From SW4 sp042466115 (GTDB lineage: Bacteria; Pseudomonadota; Alphaproteobacteria; Rhodobacterales; Rhodobacteraceae), in the NCBI RefSeq assembly GCF_042466115.1, contig NZ_JAXHBQ010000001.1:2356001-2420000 (forward strand): DNA of 64,000 bases. Reading direction: 5' to 3'. The notes below the pieces were generated by a model. That model ran no database searches and was not told where the DNA came from. It saw only the letters and a list, made by a program, of their open reading frames with translations. Of this stretch, positions 1 through 7,881 are shown piece after piece. Made by a program: the position numbers and the translations under genes. Within the stretch, counting starts at the first letter, position 1. Every line of letters starts with the position of its first letter.

Positions 1-58
1 TGATCCAAACCAAAGCCGCGGCAAGGCAGGCAACAAGCAGGGGTCGGATCATCGCCAT
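1..58 (-). CDS. Partial gene: N-terminus of a secreted or membrane protein
   Basis: Only the first 19 codons are inside the window. They read M-A-M-I-R-P followed by a hydrophobic stretch rich in Leu, Val and Ala, which looks like a signal peptide or first membrane helix. It follows the TRAP permease on the same strand with a 4-base gap and is probably co-transcribed with it. A second in-frame ATG two codons later could be the true start. The product cannot be identified from this fragment. Confidence 0.45.
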   Translation of the reverse strand, partial: MAMIRPLLVACLAAALVWI

Positions 59-62
59 GGCA

Positions 63-2063
63 TCAGAATTCCGCGAAGGTTTGGCCTTTCGGCGAACCGC
101 CGACTTGCGCCTTGTCTTTGCGGGTCCGCGCCCAATTCATGACCAGCAAGACCCCGATCAGGACCGCGCCCACAACTTCGACAGTAAAATCCGGCCAGAA
201 CAGCGCGATCACACCGGGCACCAGAAGCACCCGCATCCAGACCCGCATCGGCCCGAACAAATACCCTTCGAGGGCGGCCGCGAAAGCAACAAGTCCCAGA
301 ATGGCAATCGCCCCGCTCCAGATCACCATCGGCAGCGGTCCACCAAGGATGATTTCTTCGTTGAACACCATGAAAAGCGGGATCAGATACAGGCCCTTTG
401 CGTATTTCCATGCTTGAATGCTCGTCTCCATGGGCCGACTGCCTGCAATTGCCGCACCGGCAAACCCGGCAAGGGCAACGGGCGGCGTGACATTGCTGTC
501 TTGTGAATACCAGAACACGACCAGATGCGCGATTAAAACCGGCACGCCGAATTGCTCGGTCAGCGCCGGACCGACGAGGATGATCAGAACAATATAGGCC
601 GCCGTGACTGGCAGGCCCATGCCAAGGATCAAGCTTGCAAGCAGCACGAGGATCAGAGCCAGCACGATGTTACCACCCGAAAAAGCGATCATCATGGCCG
701 AAAACTTCAGCCCCAGACCGGTCAGGCCGACGACACCCACGATGATGCCCGCAACAGCGCAGGCCACCGAAACGGCAACCGCATTGCGCGCACCCAGTTC
801 AAGGGCATTGAGCGTGATCGCAAAGCCACGCTGGCACAGAGCGATGAAACCGGCAAAGGTCGGACCCGCCGCCACAAACGACCAAAGCGCGCGCGCCGCC
901 GCCGCTGCGAGGATCGACAGGATTGCGTAAAAGCCGACCCGCATGGGCGAATAGCCCGCGACCAGCAACGCCACCAGCGCCACCAATGGCAACAAGAAAT
1001 GCCAGCCCTCTGCCATCACCGCACGAAGCCTTGGCAACTCGGTAGCACTTAGACCTTTCATGCCCTGTTTGACCGCCGCGATATGGACCAGCAGGTAAAC
1101 CGTGCCGAAATACAGGATGGCGGGAAAGATCGAAACAAGCACGATATCGACGTAAGGCACGCGCGTGAATTCGCTCATCAGGAATGCGCCTGCACCCATC
1201 AACGGCGGCATGATCTGCCCGCCTGTCGACGCCGCCGCCTCGATCCCGCCGGCCTGCGCCGGGCGATAGCCCAGCTTTTTCATTAGCGGGATGGTGAATG
1301 CCCCGGTCGTGACCACATTCGCAATGGCCGACCCAGAGATTGATCCCATGCCCGCGCTGGCAATCACCGCAGCCTTGGCTGGGCCGCCACGTTGCTTGCC
1401 CGCGGCGGCATAGGCCAGATCGATGAAAAACTTTCCTGCGCCGGTGACTTCCAGAAAGGCGCCGAACAGAACAAAGATAAACACGAATGTCGCTGCCACG
1501 CCCAAGGGGATGCCGAAAATACCTTCGGCACCAAGGGTCATCTGGCTGGCCACACGTTCAAGCGAATAGCCGCGATGGTTCAGGATACCGGGCATCCAGT
1601 CGGCCAGAAACGGCAGTTCGCCGCGACTGCCAGCGAAGGCATATGCAATGAAAAACGCGCCGATCAGGGTCATGCCAAGCCCGACCGCACGGCGCGCCGC
1701 CTCAAGCACGATGATGATCGTGACAATGCCGACCCAGACATCAATGTCGCGGGGGAATACTTGATTTGCGATGATGTCGATGTTGCTGGGCACCCATGCA
1801 CCGGCAAGGATACTGGCCGCAATCAGACCGCCGTCGATGGCCCACCCAAGCGCACCGCGGGCCTTGTCACGGCCAAACACAGGATAGATCAGAAAGCACA
1901 GAACCAACACGAAGCCAAGGTGGATCGGGCGCTGAAAGAACAAGCCCAAAGGCTGCACGCCCGCCGCATAAAGCTGGAACAGCGACAACGCGATGCCGAT
2001 GATCGTGATGACCCGCAGGACAGGCAAGGGTTGCGTGCGTTCAGGTGTGGTCATGTCAGTCAT
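63..2063 (-). CDS. TRAP transporter fused permease (4TM + 12TM), TAXI type
   Basis: The 666-residue, extremely hydrophobic protein has the length and helix density of TRAP permeases in which the small (DctQ-like) and large (DctM-like) subunits are one chain. Residues about 20-150 form the small-subunit part and about 170-610 the DctM part, with family-like Gly-rich segments such as GSISGSAIANV (around residue 240) and LGMGLPVTAAY (around 475). It should carry an organic anion across the inner membrane using a sodium gradient, with substrate delivered by the TAXI binding protein encoded upstream. Its start codon directly abuts the DUF1850 stop. The substrate cannot be read from the sequence. 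Confidence 0.92.
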   Translation of the reverse strand: MTDMTTPERTQPLPVLRVITIIGIALSLFQLYAAGVQPLGLFFQRPIHLGFVLVLCFLIYPVFGRDKARGALGWAIDGGLIAASILAGAWVPSNIDIIANQVFPRDIDVWVGIVTIIIVLEAARRAVGLGMTLIGAFFIAYAFAGSRGELPFLADWMPGILNHRGYSLERVASQMTLGAEGIFGIPLGVAATFVFIFVLFGAFLEVTGAGKFFIDLAYAAAGKQRGGPAKAAVIASAGMGSISGSAIANVVTTGAFTIPLMKKLGYRPAQAGGIEAAASTGGQIMPPLMGAGAFLMSEFTRVPYVDIVLVSIFPAILYFGTVYLLVHIAAVKQGMKGLSATELPRLRAVMAEGWHFLLPLVALVALLVAGYSPMRVGFYAILSILAAAAARALWSFVAAGPTFAGFIALCQRGFAITLNALELGARNAVAVSVACAVAGIIVGVVGLTGLGLKFSAMMIAFSGGNIVLALILVLLASLILGMGLPVTAAYIVLIILVGPALTEQFGVPVLIAHLVVFWYSQDSNVTPPVALAGFAGAAIAGSRPMETSIQAWKYAKGLYLIPLFMVFNEEIILGGPLPMVIWSGAIAILGLVAFAAALEGYLFGPMRVWMRVLLVPGVIALFWPDFTVEVVGAVLIGVLLVMNWARTRKDKAQVGGSPKGQTFAEF

Positions 2064-2528
2064 CTATTCGTTTCCAATGAGCGCGATGCGCACACGCGCG
2101 CGCGCGGCGACCGCAGAAAGCGACACAATGTGTTCGCCGACCTGCAAGCGATGGTCGACAGGGCCAAGTCCAGGGCGCAGGATGTAGGCGTCGCCGGGCA
2201 CGGGTTCGTCCATGTCCAGAATGAAATACCCGCCCGCGCCGTCCGACACCTGTTCGCCGCGTCCGGGGATGTGGCCCAGTCCAGCCGCGAAATCGGGCAG
2301 GTGCGAGCGCACCAGAACCATGCGCCCTTCGCGGTTTTCATAGCAGTCAGAGACTTCGAACCCCTTGACCGAATGATGCCATAAAACACACCATCCTGTG
2401 CCCGCCGGAACGGAAAAACGCGCAAGTTCGGTTCCGTCATCAAGGCGGGTGGCGATCAGCGTTTCACCGGACGCAGGGACCGGAGTAACGAGGAGGGCCA
2501 CAAGCCCCCCCCTTAATGCCTGCATCAT
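2064..2528 (-). CDS. DUF1850 domain-containing protein
   Basis: A 154-residue protein with an N-terminal hydrophobic segment (about 5-20), so probably exported. The body contains a W-x-x-x-W-x-H-S-V pattern (GWCVLWHHSVKGF, about residues 45-57) that I associate with DUF1850. DUF1850 genes typically sit between a TAXI binding protein and a fused TRAP permease, exactly as here: the start overlaps the TAXI stop by 4 bases and the stop abuts the permease start. Translational coupling of all three genes is likely. The role is unknown; an accessory function in TRAP transport is inferred from gene order. Confidence 0.85.
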   Translation of the reverse strand: MMQALRGGLVALLVTPVPASGETLIATRLDDGTELARFSVPAGTGWCVLWHHSVKGFEVSDCYENREGRMVLVRSHLPDFAAGLGHIPGRGEQVSDGAGGYFILDMDEPVPGDAYILRPGLGPVDHRLQVGEHIVSLSAVAARARVRIALIGNE

Positions 2529-3511
2529 TCGCGCAGGTCGTCGGGCACCTCGGCGCCAACTTCGTCGTAATAGCGCAAAGCACCGGGGTGCAGTGGGATC
2601 GGTGTGGCACCCATCGTGAACGCGATCGTGGTTTCATTCGCGGCGGGGTGGATCGCCTGAAGCTCTGCGATGTTCTCGAACAGTGCTTTGGTCAAGGCGT
2701 ATGCCAGATCGTCGGACATTTCGGACGACACGGTCAGGACGTTGGGGATACCCAGCACTGCGATGTCGTCAGTCACGCCGGTATAGCTGTCACCGGGCAA
2801 TGTCGTGGTGGCAAACGTCGCGTCTGCGGCAATGGCAGCGTCAAGTTCGGCCTGCGACAGCGCGATGATGACGATGTCTTGCGTCGTGGCAAGGTTCAGG
2901 ATCGACGATGTCGGTGCCCCGACTGACCAGAAGCCCGCGTCGATATCACCATTGGCCAGCGCATCCGCTGTTTCGTTAAAGTTCAGGCGCTGTTCGTCAA
3001 TGTCGTCATAGGTGATGCCGTTGGCCCCAAGAATGGCGGCGGCATTGACCTCGGTGCCGGACCCCGGCGCGCCGACGGACACGCGCTTGCCGCGCAGGTC
3101 CTCTAGCGAAGTGATGCCGCTGCTTTCAAGCGCCACCACATGCACCATATTGGCGTAAAGCGAAGCAAGCCCGCGCACCATTTCCAACTGCTGCCCTTCG
3201 AATTTGCCGGTGCCGGTGTAAGCCTGTGCAACGGTGTCGGCCAATGCGATGGCAAGGTCGGCGTCGCCGGTCGCGATCAGCCCCATGTTTTCAACAGACG
3301 CGCCGGTAACTTCGGCGGTCGCGGAATATCCTTCGATGTGGTTGTTGACGATTTCCGCCAAACCACCGCCAACCGGGTAGTAAGTGCCGCCTGTGCCGCC
3401 TGTGGCGATCGAAAGCTGATCTTGCGCCATGGCAGGTGCGCCAAGGCTCATCGCGAACAGCGCAGCCGTTCCAAGCAGGCCCAACGGCCCGCGAAATGCG
3501 TGAATAGTCAT
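2525..3511 (-). CDS. TAXI family TRAP transporter solute-binding protein
   Basis: A 328-residue periplasmic protein. Residues 1-29 are a classical signal peptide ending in A-M-A. The mature protein opens with the TAXI hallmark GGTGGTYYPVGG (about 38-49) and continues with the expected 'GSGTEVNA' ligand-loop region. It captures the substrate for the fused permease. The ATG at 3511 is preceded by a GGAGG ribosome binding site 4-5 bases upstream. It is the first gene of a three- or four-gene operon. Binding proteins of this family have been linked to small organic anions such as glutamate; the ligand here is unknown. Confidence 0.93.
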   Translation of the reverse strand: MTIHAFRGPLGLLGTAALFAMSLGAPAMAQDQLSIATGGTGGTYYPVGGGLAEIVNNHIEGYSATAEVTGASVENMGLIATGDADLAIALADTVAQAYTGTGKFEGQQLEMVRGLASLYANMVHVVALESSGITSLEDLRGKRVSVGAPGSGTEVNAAAILGANGITYDDIDEQRLNFNETADALANGDIDAGFWSVGAPTSSILNLATTQDIVIIALSQAELDAAIAADATFATTTLPGDSYTGVTDDIAVLGIPNVLTVSSEMSDDLAYALTKALFENIAELQAIHPAANETTIAFTMGATPIPLHPGALRYYDEVGAEVPDDLRE

Positions 3512-3779
3512 GTTTTCCTCCCAAATCGGGCAAAGCGCCCATCGTGTTCCGCGTCTCCTCCCGGAACCTGCTGAATCCTAGCGATTTGCGAACAAAAAAT
3601 GGACTGTTTTTAGATGAAAGGATGCAACTTCGTCGCAAGATTTCGCCATCTCGGGCGCAGGATATTGCTTTCGCAGCTGTTTTGTTCCCGTTTGCGCGAC
3701 CTGGGCTGCTGTTTATGTCGCAAACGATGCCCTGCTGCGGGATTTCACTGTGCCATTCCAAATGCGCAAAGCAGGGCTG

Positions 3780-4388
3780 TCAGTATTCCACGCCAATCTG
3801 CGCCTTGATACCCGACCGGAACGGGTGTTTGATCAGTTCCATTTCCGTGACCAAATCGGCGATTTCGATCAGATCATCGTGGGCATTGCGCCCGGTCAGG
3901 ACCACGTGGGTCATTTCGGGCTTTTCTTCGGACAGGAATTTCACGACTTCGGCAATCGGCACATAGTCATAGCGGATCGCGATGTTGATTTCGTCCAGCA
4001 GGACCATGGAATTGGCCGGATCGCGGATCAGTTCCTTGGCCTTTTCCCATGCGGCCATGGCCATTTCCGTGTCGCGGGTCTTGTCCTGTGTTTCCCATGT
4101 GAACCCTTCGCCCATGGTGTGAAACGCGCAGTCGTCCGCGAACTTCGACAGGATCAGATCGCGTTCGCCCGTCGACATCCCGCCCTTGATGAACTGGACA
4201 ACGGCGCATTGCATCCCGTGGGCGATGTGGCGAAAAATCATCCCGAAGGCGGCGCTGGATTTGCCTTTGCCCTTGCCCGTGTGGACGATGATCAAGCCCT
4301 TCTTGTCGGTCTTGGTCGCCATGATCTTGTCGCGCGCGGCCTTCTTCTTGGCCATCTTCATCGCGTGGCGGTCGGTGTCGTCGGTCAT
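3780..4388 (-). CDS. cobO: Cob(I)yrinic acid a,c-diamide adenosyltransferase
   Basis: A 202-residue protein of the CobO/BtuR/CobA type. It transfers the adenosyl group of ATP to reduced corrinoid, making the cobalt-carbon bond of adenosylcobalamin. The P-loop TGKGKGKSS lies at residues 37-45. The conserved 'LLDEINIAIRYDYV' and 'VVLTGRN' segments follow. The first 30 residues are Lys-rich and hydrophilic, as in many members. It is monocistronic here, facing away from the endonuclease-family gene, and separated from the TAXI gene by a 268-base gap in which I see no gene. A GGGG-rich ribosome binding site precedes the ATG. Confidence 0.95.
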   Translation of the reverse strand: MTDDTDRHAMKMAKKKAARDKIMATKTDKKGLIIVHTGKGKGKSSAAFGMIFRHIAHGMQCAVVQFIKGGMSTGERDLILSKFADDCAFHTMGEGFTWETQDKTRDTEMAMAAWEKAKELIRDPANSMVLLDEINIAIRYDYVPIAEVVKFLSEEKPEMTHVVLTGRNAHDDLIEIADLVTEMELIKHPFRSGIKAQIGVEY

Positions 4389-4507
4389 GGTCAGCCCCCT
4401 GTTGTCAAAGACCGACTGTGGGGCAGGGCGCGGACCTGTGCAAGTCCGGATCGCGCGACTTTGTCACAAGCACCACTGTGCAATGGTCAACCGCAGGAGG
4501 GACACCC

Positions 4508-5677
4508 ATGCCGTTTTACAATGACCTGCGCCCAGAGGCCGATTTTGCGACTCGTGACTTCGTTCGCGTTTTTCCTGACATGACCCAGGCCGAGCAGTTG
4601 CGCTGTATCGACGGGCTGCGACGCCTCAAGGCGGGGCTTGCCCAGACCGTTCCGCCGCGTCGGACCGAAGGCAATCTGCTGGTCGCAAGCTGGAATATCG
4701 TGGCACTGGGCGGCGGTGACTACCGTGATGGCGAGGGTCTGTATTACGTGGCCGATATCCTTGGCACGTTCGATCTGATCGCGGTGCAGGAGTTGAAACC
4801 GAACCTGACCGATCTGGACAAACTGATGCGGATACTGGGGCCGCACTGGTCTTATATGGTCAACGACCCGACGGGCGGGGATGCGGGCAACGACGAACGC
4901 TCGGCCTATGTGTTCAACACCAATCGGGTGAAACTGTCCGGCGTGGCGGGTGAATTGTCGCTTTGGCAGGATTATGGTGGCGACTGGCCCGGCCTGATGC
5001 GTAGCCTGAAACGTCCGCCCTACATGACGGGCTTTGTGACCGCGTGGAAACACTTTGCACTGGTCAACCTGCACCTGCATCCGGGCAAGGATGGTGCGGA
5101 TGACAGCGCCGCCCCGCCCGTTCCATCCGATGCCCAGGTGCGACAAGAGGAAATACGCCTGCTGCTGTCAGTGTTGGCCGCTAGGCGCGAACAGCTTTGG
5201 TCGAAAAACCTGATCCTTGTGGGTGATATGAATTTCTATCGCCGCCATGACGAAGCCACCCTTGATCTGATCCACGCCGCGGGCTTCTGGGAAAGCGGCG
5301 GGTTGGTCGGCAAGACCACCAATATCACCGTCGATCCGGCCGATGGCGAAACCTATGACCGGATGTTTTTCAACGGCGAGGAGTATTTTGACATCGCTGT
5401 GCGTGACGGGCTGGAACAGGGCGGCGTGGTGAATTTCCTTGATTACGTCTATCGCGACGGCGATTGGCAAACCTACCGCACGGCCCTGCGCGACAAACGC
5501 GACAAACCGACCGACAAGGACAAGATGATGAATGATGACGCCGCCGCGTGGCGCTATTTCCGCGATACCTATCGCAAACGGCAGGTGTCCGATCACCTCC
5601 CGATCTGGGTCGAACTGAACGTGGATGATTCCGATGCGTTTCTGGCCCGCAATCGCGCCGAAATCGCCGTGACATAA
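4508..5677 (+). CDS. Endonuclease/exonuclease/phosphatase family protein
   Basis: A 389-residue protein carrying the motifs of the DNase I/sphingomyelinase/APE1 fold: 'ASWNI' (about residue 58), 'DLIAVQE' with the metal-binding Glu (about 88), 'ALVNLHLHPG' (about 183), 'LVGDMNFYR' (about 240) and the C-terminal 'SDHLPIW' with the catalytic Asp-His (about 364). No signal peptide is visible. I chose the ATG at 4508 because GGAGG stands 7 bases upstream; the reading frame extends 30 codons further 5' without a convincing site. The substrate (nucleic acid or phosphodiester) cannot be told. Confidence 0.85.
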   Translation: MPFYNDLRPEADFATRDFVRVFPDMTQAEQLRCIDGLRRLKAGLAQTVPPRRTEGNLLVASWNIVALGGGDYRDGEGLYYVADILGTFDLIAVQELKPNLTDLDKLMRILGPHWSYMVNDPTGGDAGNDERSAYVFNTNRVKLSGVAGELSLWQDYGGDWPGLMRSLKRPPYMTGFVTAWKHFALVNLHLHPGKDGADDSAAPPVPSDAQVRQEEIRLLLSVLAARREQLWSKNLILVGDMNFYRRHDEATLDLIHAAGFWESGGLVGKTTNITVDPADGETYDRMFFNGEEYFDIAVRDGLEQGGVVNFLDYVYRDGDWQTYRTALRDKRDKPTDKDKMMNDDAAAWRYFRDTYRKRQVSDHLPIWVELNVDDSDAFLARNRAEIAVT

Positions 5678-5680
5678 AAA

Positions 5681-5702
5681 GGGCGACCCCAAGGGGCCGC
5701 CC
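5681..5702 (-). terminator. Rho-independent terminator for the minus-strand membrane protein gene
   Basis: An inverted repeat of 10-base arms (5681-5690 and 5693-5702, one A-C mismatch, 2-base loop) is followed on the minus strand by TTTTT. It lies 24 bases beyond the stop of the gene at 5726-6934 and just after the stop of the convergent gene, so it may serve both. Confidence 0.7.
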
Positions 5703-5725
5703 TGTCTCACGCGTGACCGATGGAT

Positions 5726-6934
5726 CTACTCGGCGGGAACTGCGTGGGATTTGCGCACCGCACCAAAATGGCGGCGGTTCAGGTAAAGGACCAGAAAGAC
5801 GGTGCCGATTTGCAGGCCCAAGGCCACTGCCGTCAGCGCCCAGTAGGCCACGCCGAACTTGGCGACCAATCCGGCGGCGACCAGCCCCTTGTTGATCCAG
5901 AACTGTGTCATGACCGACAGCGCCACGCCGGGGCAGACAAGGGCGTAAGACCCTGCCGAATTGCCTTCGCCTGTCAGGAATGCCTTGGCGTATTCCTGAC
6001 GGCGTAGCACGATCATCCCCAGCAGGCCGAACAGCACCTGAACGGTCAGGATCTTGGACAGCAGCATCAGGGTTTCAGCCGCCGCGCCATGCACTTCGAA
6101 TGTGGTGTGCAGCCCGTGGTTCTGGCGCAGCAGCATGATGCCCAGCACGGTCAGGATCGGCACGACAACCATCAAGGTTGGCCCGCTTTCCTTGGCGGTG
6201 CCATAATGCAGCATGGAATTGAACGCGGTAAAGGCGGCGATCACGGCATAAACCGCAGCGATCGTGCCAAAGAATGTCGAGATCACCAGACTGGTGCCCA
6301 CGACCACCGGAACCGTGCTCATCGCCGCAGGTGCGGACAGACCGACGGCCACCATCGACAGGGCAAAGGCAGGTAGAAGCTGGGCAAAGGAATTGTGCGC
6401 GGTTACATCGAAAACGCCGCCCTCGGACAGCACGCGGGCCAGAAAGTGCCCGATCTGGCGCAGGGCCAGAAGACCTATCAGCAGGAACGCGACCATCGCA
6501 GCGGGAAACAGGTATTCAACGATATTCCAAAGGCCCGGAACAAAGACCAGTCCGATGATGAACAGCCCGTTCACCGTCATCGCCATGGCCAATGGCATGG
6601 CCAGCAGTTGGGTTTCGGCATTGGTCGTGCGCAGCTTGGCATAGCCTTCGGTCTTGGCGAATGCGGACAGCTTGCCAAGGTTCCACACCAGCATCTTGAT
6701 GTTGAGGTAGGCGAAATAGACAATGCCCACCAGCGCCACGGCAATTCCTGCCTTCATCGGCAATGCGCCGGCGTTGAAGGCGGCCATGATGTCCTCAAAG
6801 ATCGGCACGGGGCGGCCAACATGCGGCACCCAGAACATCAGATACATGAAAAAGGTTACAACCAGGCCGCCCGCGCCAAGCGAGGCAAGGAAGTAAAGCG
6901 GCGAGTAATTATCAGCGGGCCGTGCGGGTGTCAT
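5726..6934 (-). CDS. Multi-spanning inner-membrane protein, function unknown (TsoY-like?)
   Basis: A 402-residue protein with about ten hydrophobic helices between residues 10 and 390 and no soluble domain. It recalls the TDT/SLAC1-like anion channel architecture in size and helix count, but I see no diagnostic motif. From memory it resembles a family catalogued as 'TsoY (seleno)protein'; the Cys in S-Y-A-L-V-C-P-G (about residue 334) would then sit where some members carry selenocysteine. This is recollection and unverified. It is divergent from the zinc-ribbon/TerB-like gene, with an AT-rich repeat-containing intergenic region between them. Confidence 0.6.
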   Translation of the reverse strand: MTPARPADNYSPLYFLASLGAGGLVVTFFMYLMFWVPHVGRPVPIFEDIMAAFNAGALPMKAGIAVALVGIVYFAYLNIKMLVWNLGKLSAFAKTEGYAKLRTTNAETQLLAMPLAMAMTVNGLFIIGLVFVPGLWNIVEYLFPAAMVAFLLIGLLALRQIGHFLARVLSEGGVFDVTAHNSFAQLLPAFALSMVAVGLSAPAAMSTVPVVVGTSLVISTFFGTIAAVYAVIAAFTAFNSMLHYGTAKESGPTLMVVVPILTVLGIMLLRQNHGLHTTFEVHGAAAETLMLLSKILTVQVLFGLLGMIVLRRQEYAKAFLTGEGNSAGSYALVCPGVALSVMTQFWINKGLVAAGLVAKFGVAYWALTAVALGLQIGTVFLVLYLNRRHFGAVRKSHAVPAE

Positions 6935-6975
6935 GGAAGGCTCCTTTCAAGACGTGAATCGGTTTTTTGGCATAG

Positions 6976-7015
6976 ATACATTCCAAATACATTATATGTC
7001 AATAACGAAATGTAT
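6976..7015. promoter_or_regulatory. AT-rich divergent promoter region with ATACATT repeats
   Basis: In otherwise GC-rich DNA this 40-base tract is strongly AT-rich. It holds two direct copies of ATACATT (6976-6982 and 6987-6993) and one inverted copy AATGTAT (7009-7015). ACATTATATGT (6989-6999) is itself an imperfect palindrome. The position, immediately upstream of the membrane-protein gene and in the divergent gap, fits a promoter with an operator. The regulator is not known. Confidence 0.45.
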
Positions 7016-7089
7016 AAAACCTAACCCCTGACTTGGCATCGCCCGTGCGATCCCGTTACATGCCCCAAGTCAATTCAGGGAGAGTGCGT

Positions 7090-7737
7090 TTGTTTTTCAT
7101 CGTTTGGGGTTTTCGGGGTCGCAGCAAGGAACTGTCGGGGGGCGAATTCTATTGCCCTGAATGTGGCGGTTACCACGGATACAAATTGATGGGCGTCAAA
7201 CGCTGGTTCACGCTTTACTGGATCCCGCTGTTTCCAACGGGTGACCTTGGCCAATACGTGGAATGCCAAACCTGCAAGGGCACCTACAACGAACGCGTCC
7301 TGCAGTTTGACCCGAAATCGGACGCGGAAAAATTCGAGGCCGAGTTTGCCATCGCCGCCAAACGCGTGATGTTCAAACTGGCCCTCGCAGACGGTGAAAT
7401 CGACGAAGGCGAAGTCCGGCAAATTGCGCAGGCCTTTGCCAATATCACAAAGCGCGAGATTGATCCCGCCGATATCGCCGCCGAACTGGAGGCCGCCCGC
7501 GATGACACCCGCACCGTGGCCACATACCTGCGAGACGTGGCGCCGGGTTTGAACGACACAGGCCGCGAACTGGTGCTGCGCGCCGCGATTGCCGTGGCCA
7601 AGGCAGACGGATCGGTGGACGACAGTGAAGTTGCCGAACTGCACGCCGTGGCCCGTGCATTGGAATTTCCACAGGCCTATGCCAACGGAGTTTTCGCCGA
7701 AGAGGGCATCGCGATCATGTCAGGCCGCGCGGCCTAG
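7090..7737 (+). CDS. Zinc-ribbon and TerB-like domain protein
   Basis: The N-terminal 65 residues contain two Cys pairs, C-P-E-C and C-Q-T-C, consistent with a zinc ribbon. Residues about 85-200 are mostly helical and contain two repeats of the TerB/DjlA-type acidic pattern, 'LALADGEIDEGE' and 'AVAKADGSVDDSE', which usually bind divalent metal. I prefer the TTG at 7090 because AGGGAG lies 7 bases upstream and the protein then begins M-F-F-I-V-W-G, as I recall for relatives. ATG 7060 or TTG 7033 in the same frame are alternatives without good ribosome binding sites. A cytoplasmic stress or envelope role is possible but unproven. Confidence 0.7.
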   Translation: MFFIVWGFRGRSKELSGGEFYCPECGGYHGYKLMGVKRWFTLYWIPLFPTGDLGQYVECQTCKGTYNERVLQFDPKSDAEKFEAEFAIAAKRVMFKLALADGEIDEGEVRQIAQAFANITKREIDPADIAAELEAARDDTRTVATYLRDVAPGLNDTGRELVLRAAIAVAKADGSVDDSEVAELHAVARALEFPQAYANGVFAEEGIAIMSGRAA

Positions 7738-7812
7738 GACGCAACTTTGCGAAATTTCCCCATGCGCCACAGGGGGCAATGGTGCATTCCCGGTAAAAAA
7801 AGGGGCGTCCAC

Positions 7813-7881
7813 ATGCGCATTTTGTCACTGGTTTTGTTGATCACTTATGTCGGAGTTGCAGCGGTTGCCGCCGGTTTCTAA
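7813..7881 (+). CDS. Possible 22-residue single-helix membrane peptide
   Basis: An ATG preceded by AAGGGGCG (8-base spacing) opens a 22-codon frame whose product is one hydrophobic helix (M-R-I-L-S-L-V-L-L-I-T-Y-V...). Its stop overlaps the cobN stop on the other strand. It is too short to judge by codon use; the good ribosome binding site is the main support. It might be co-transcribed with the TerB-like gene or be spurious. Confidence 0.3.
   Translation: MRILSLVLLITYVGVAAVAAGF

Noticed and set aside
4428..4456. Hairpin-forming sequence upstream of cobO, considered as another cobalamin riboswitch
   Set aside because: No B12 box, no ACTGT core and too short; only a small stem (CGGAC/GTCCG) is visible.
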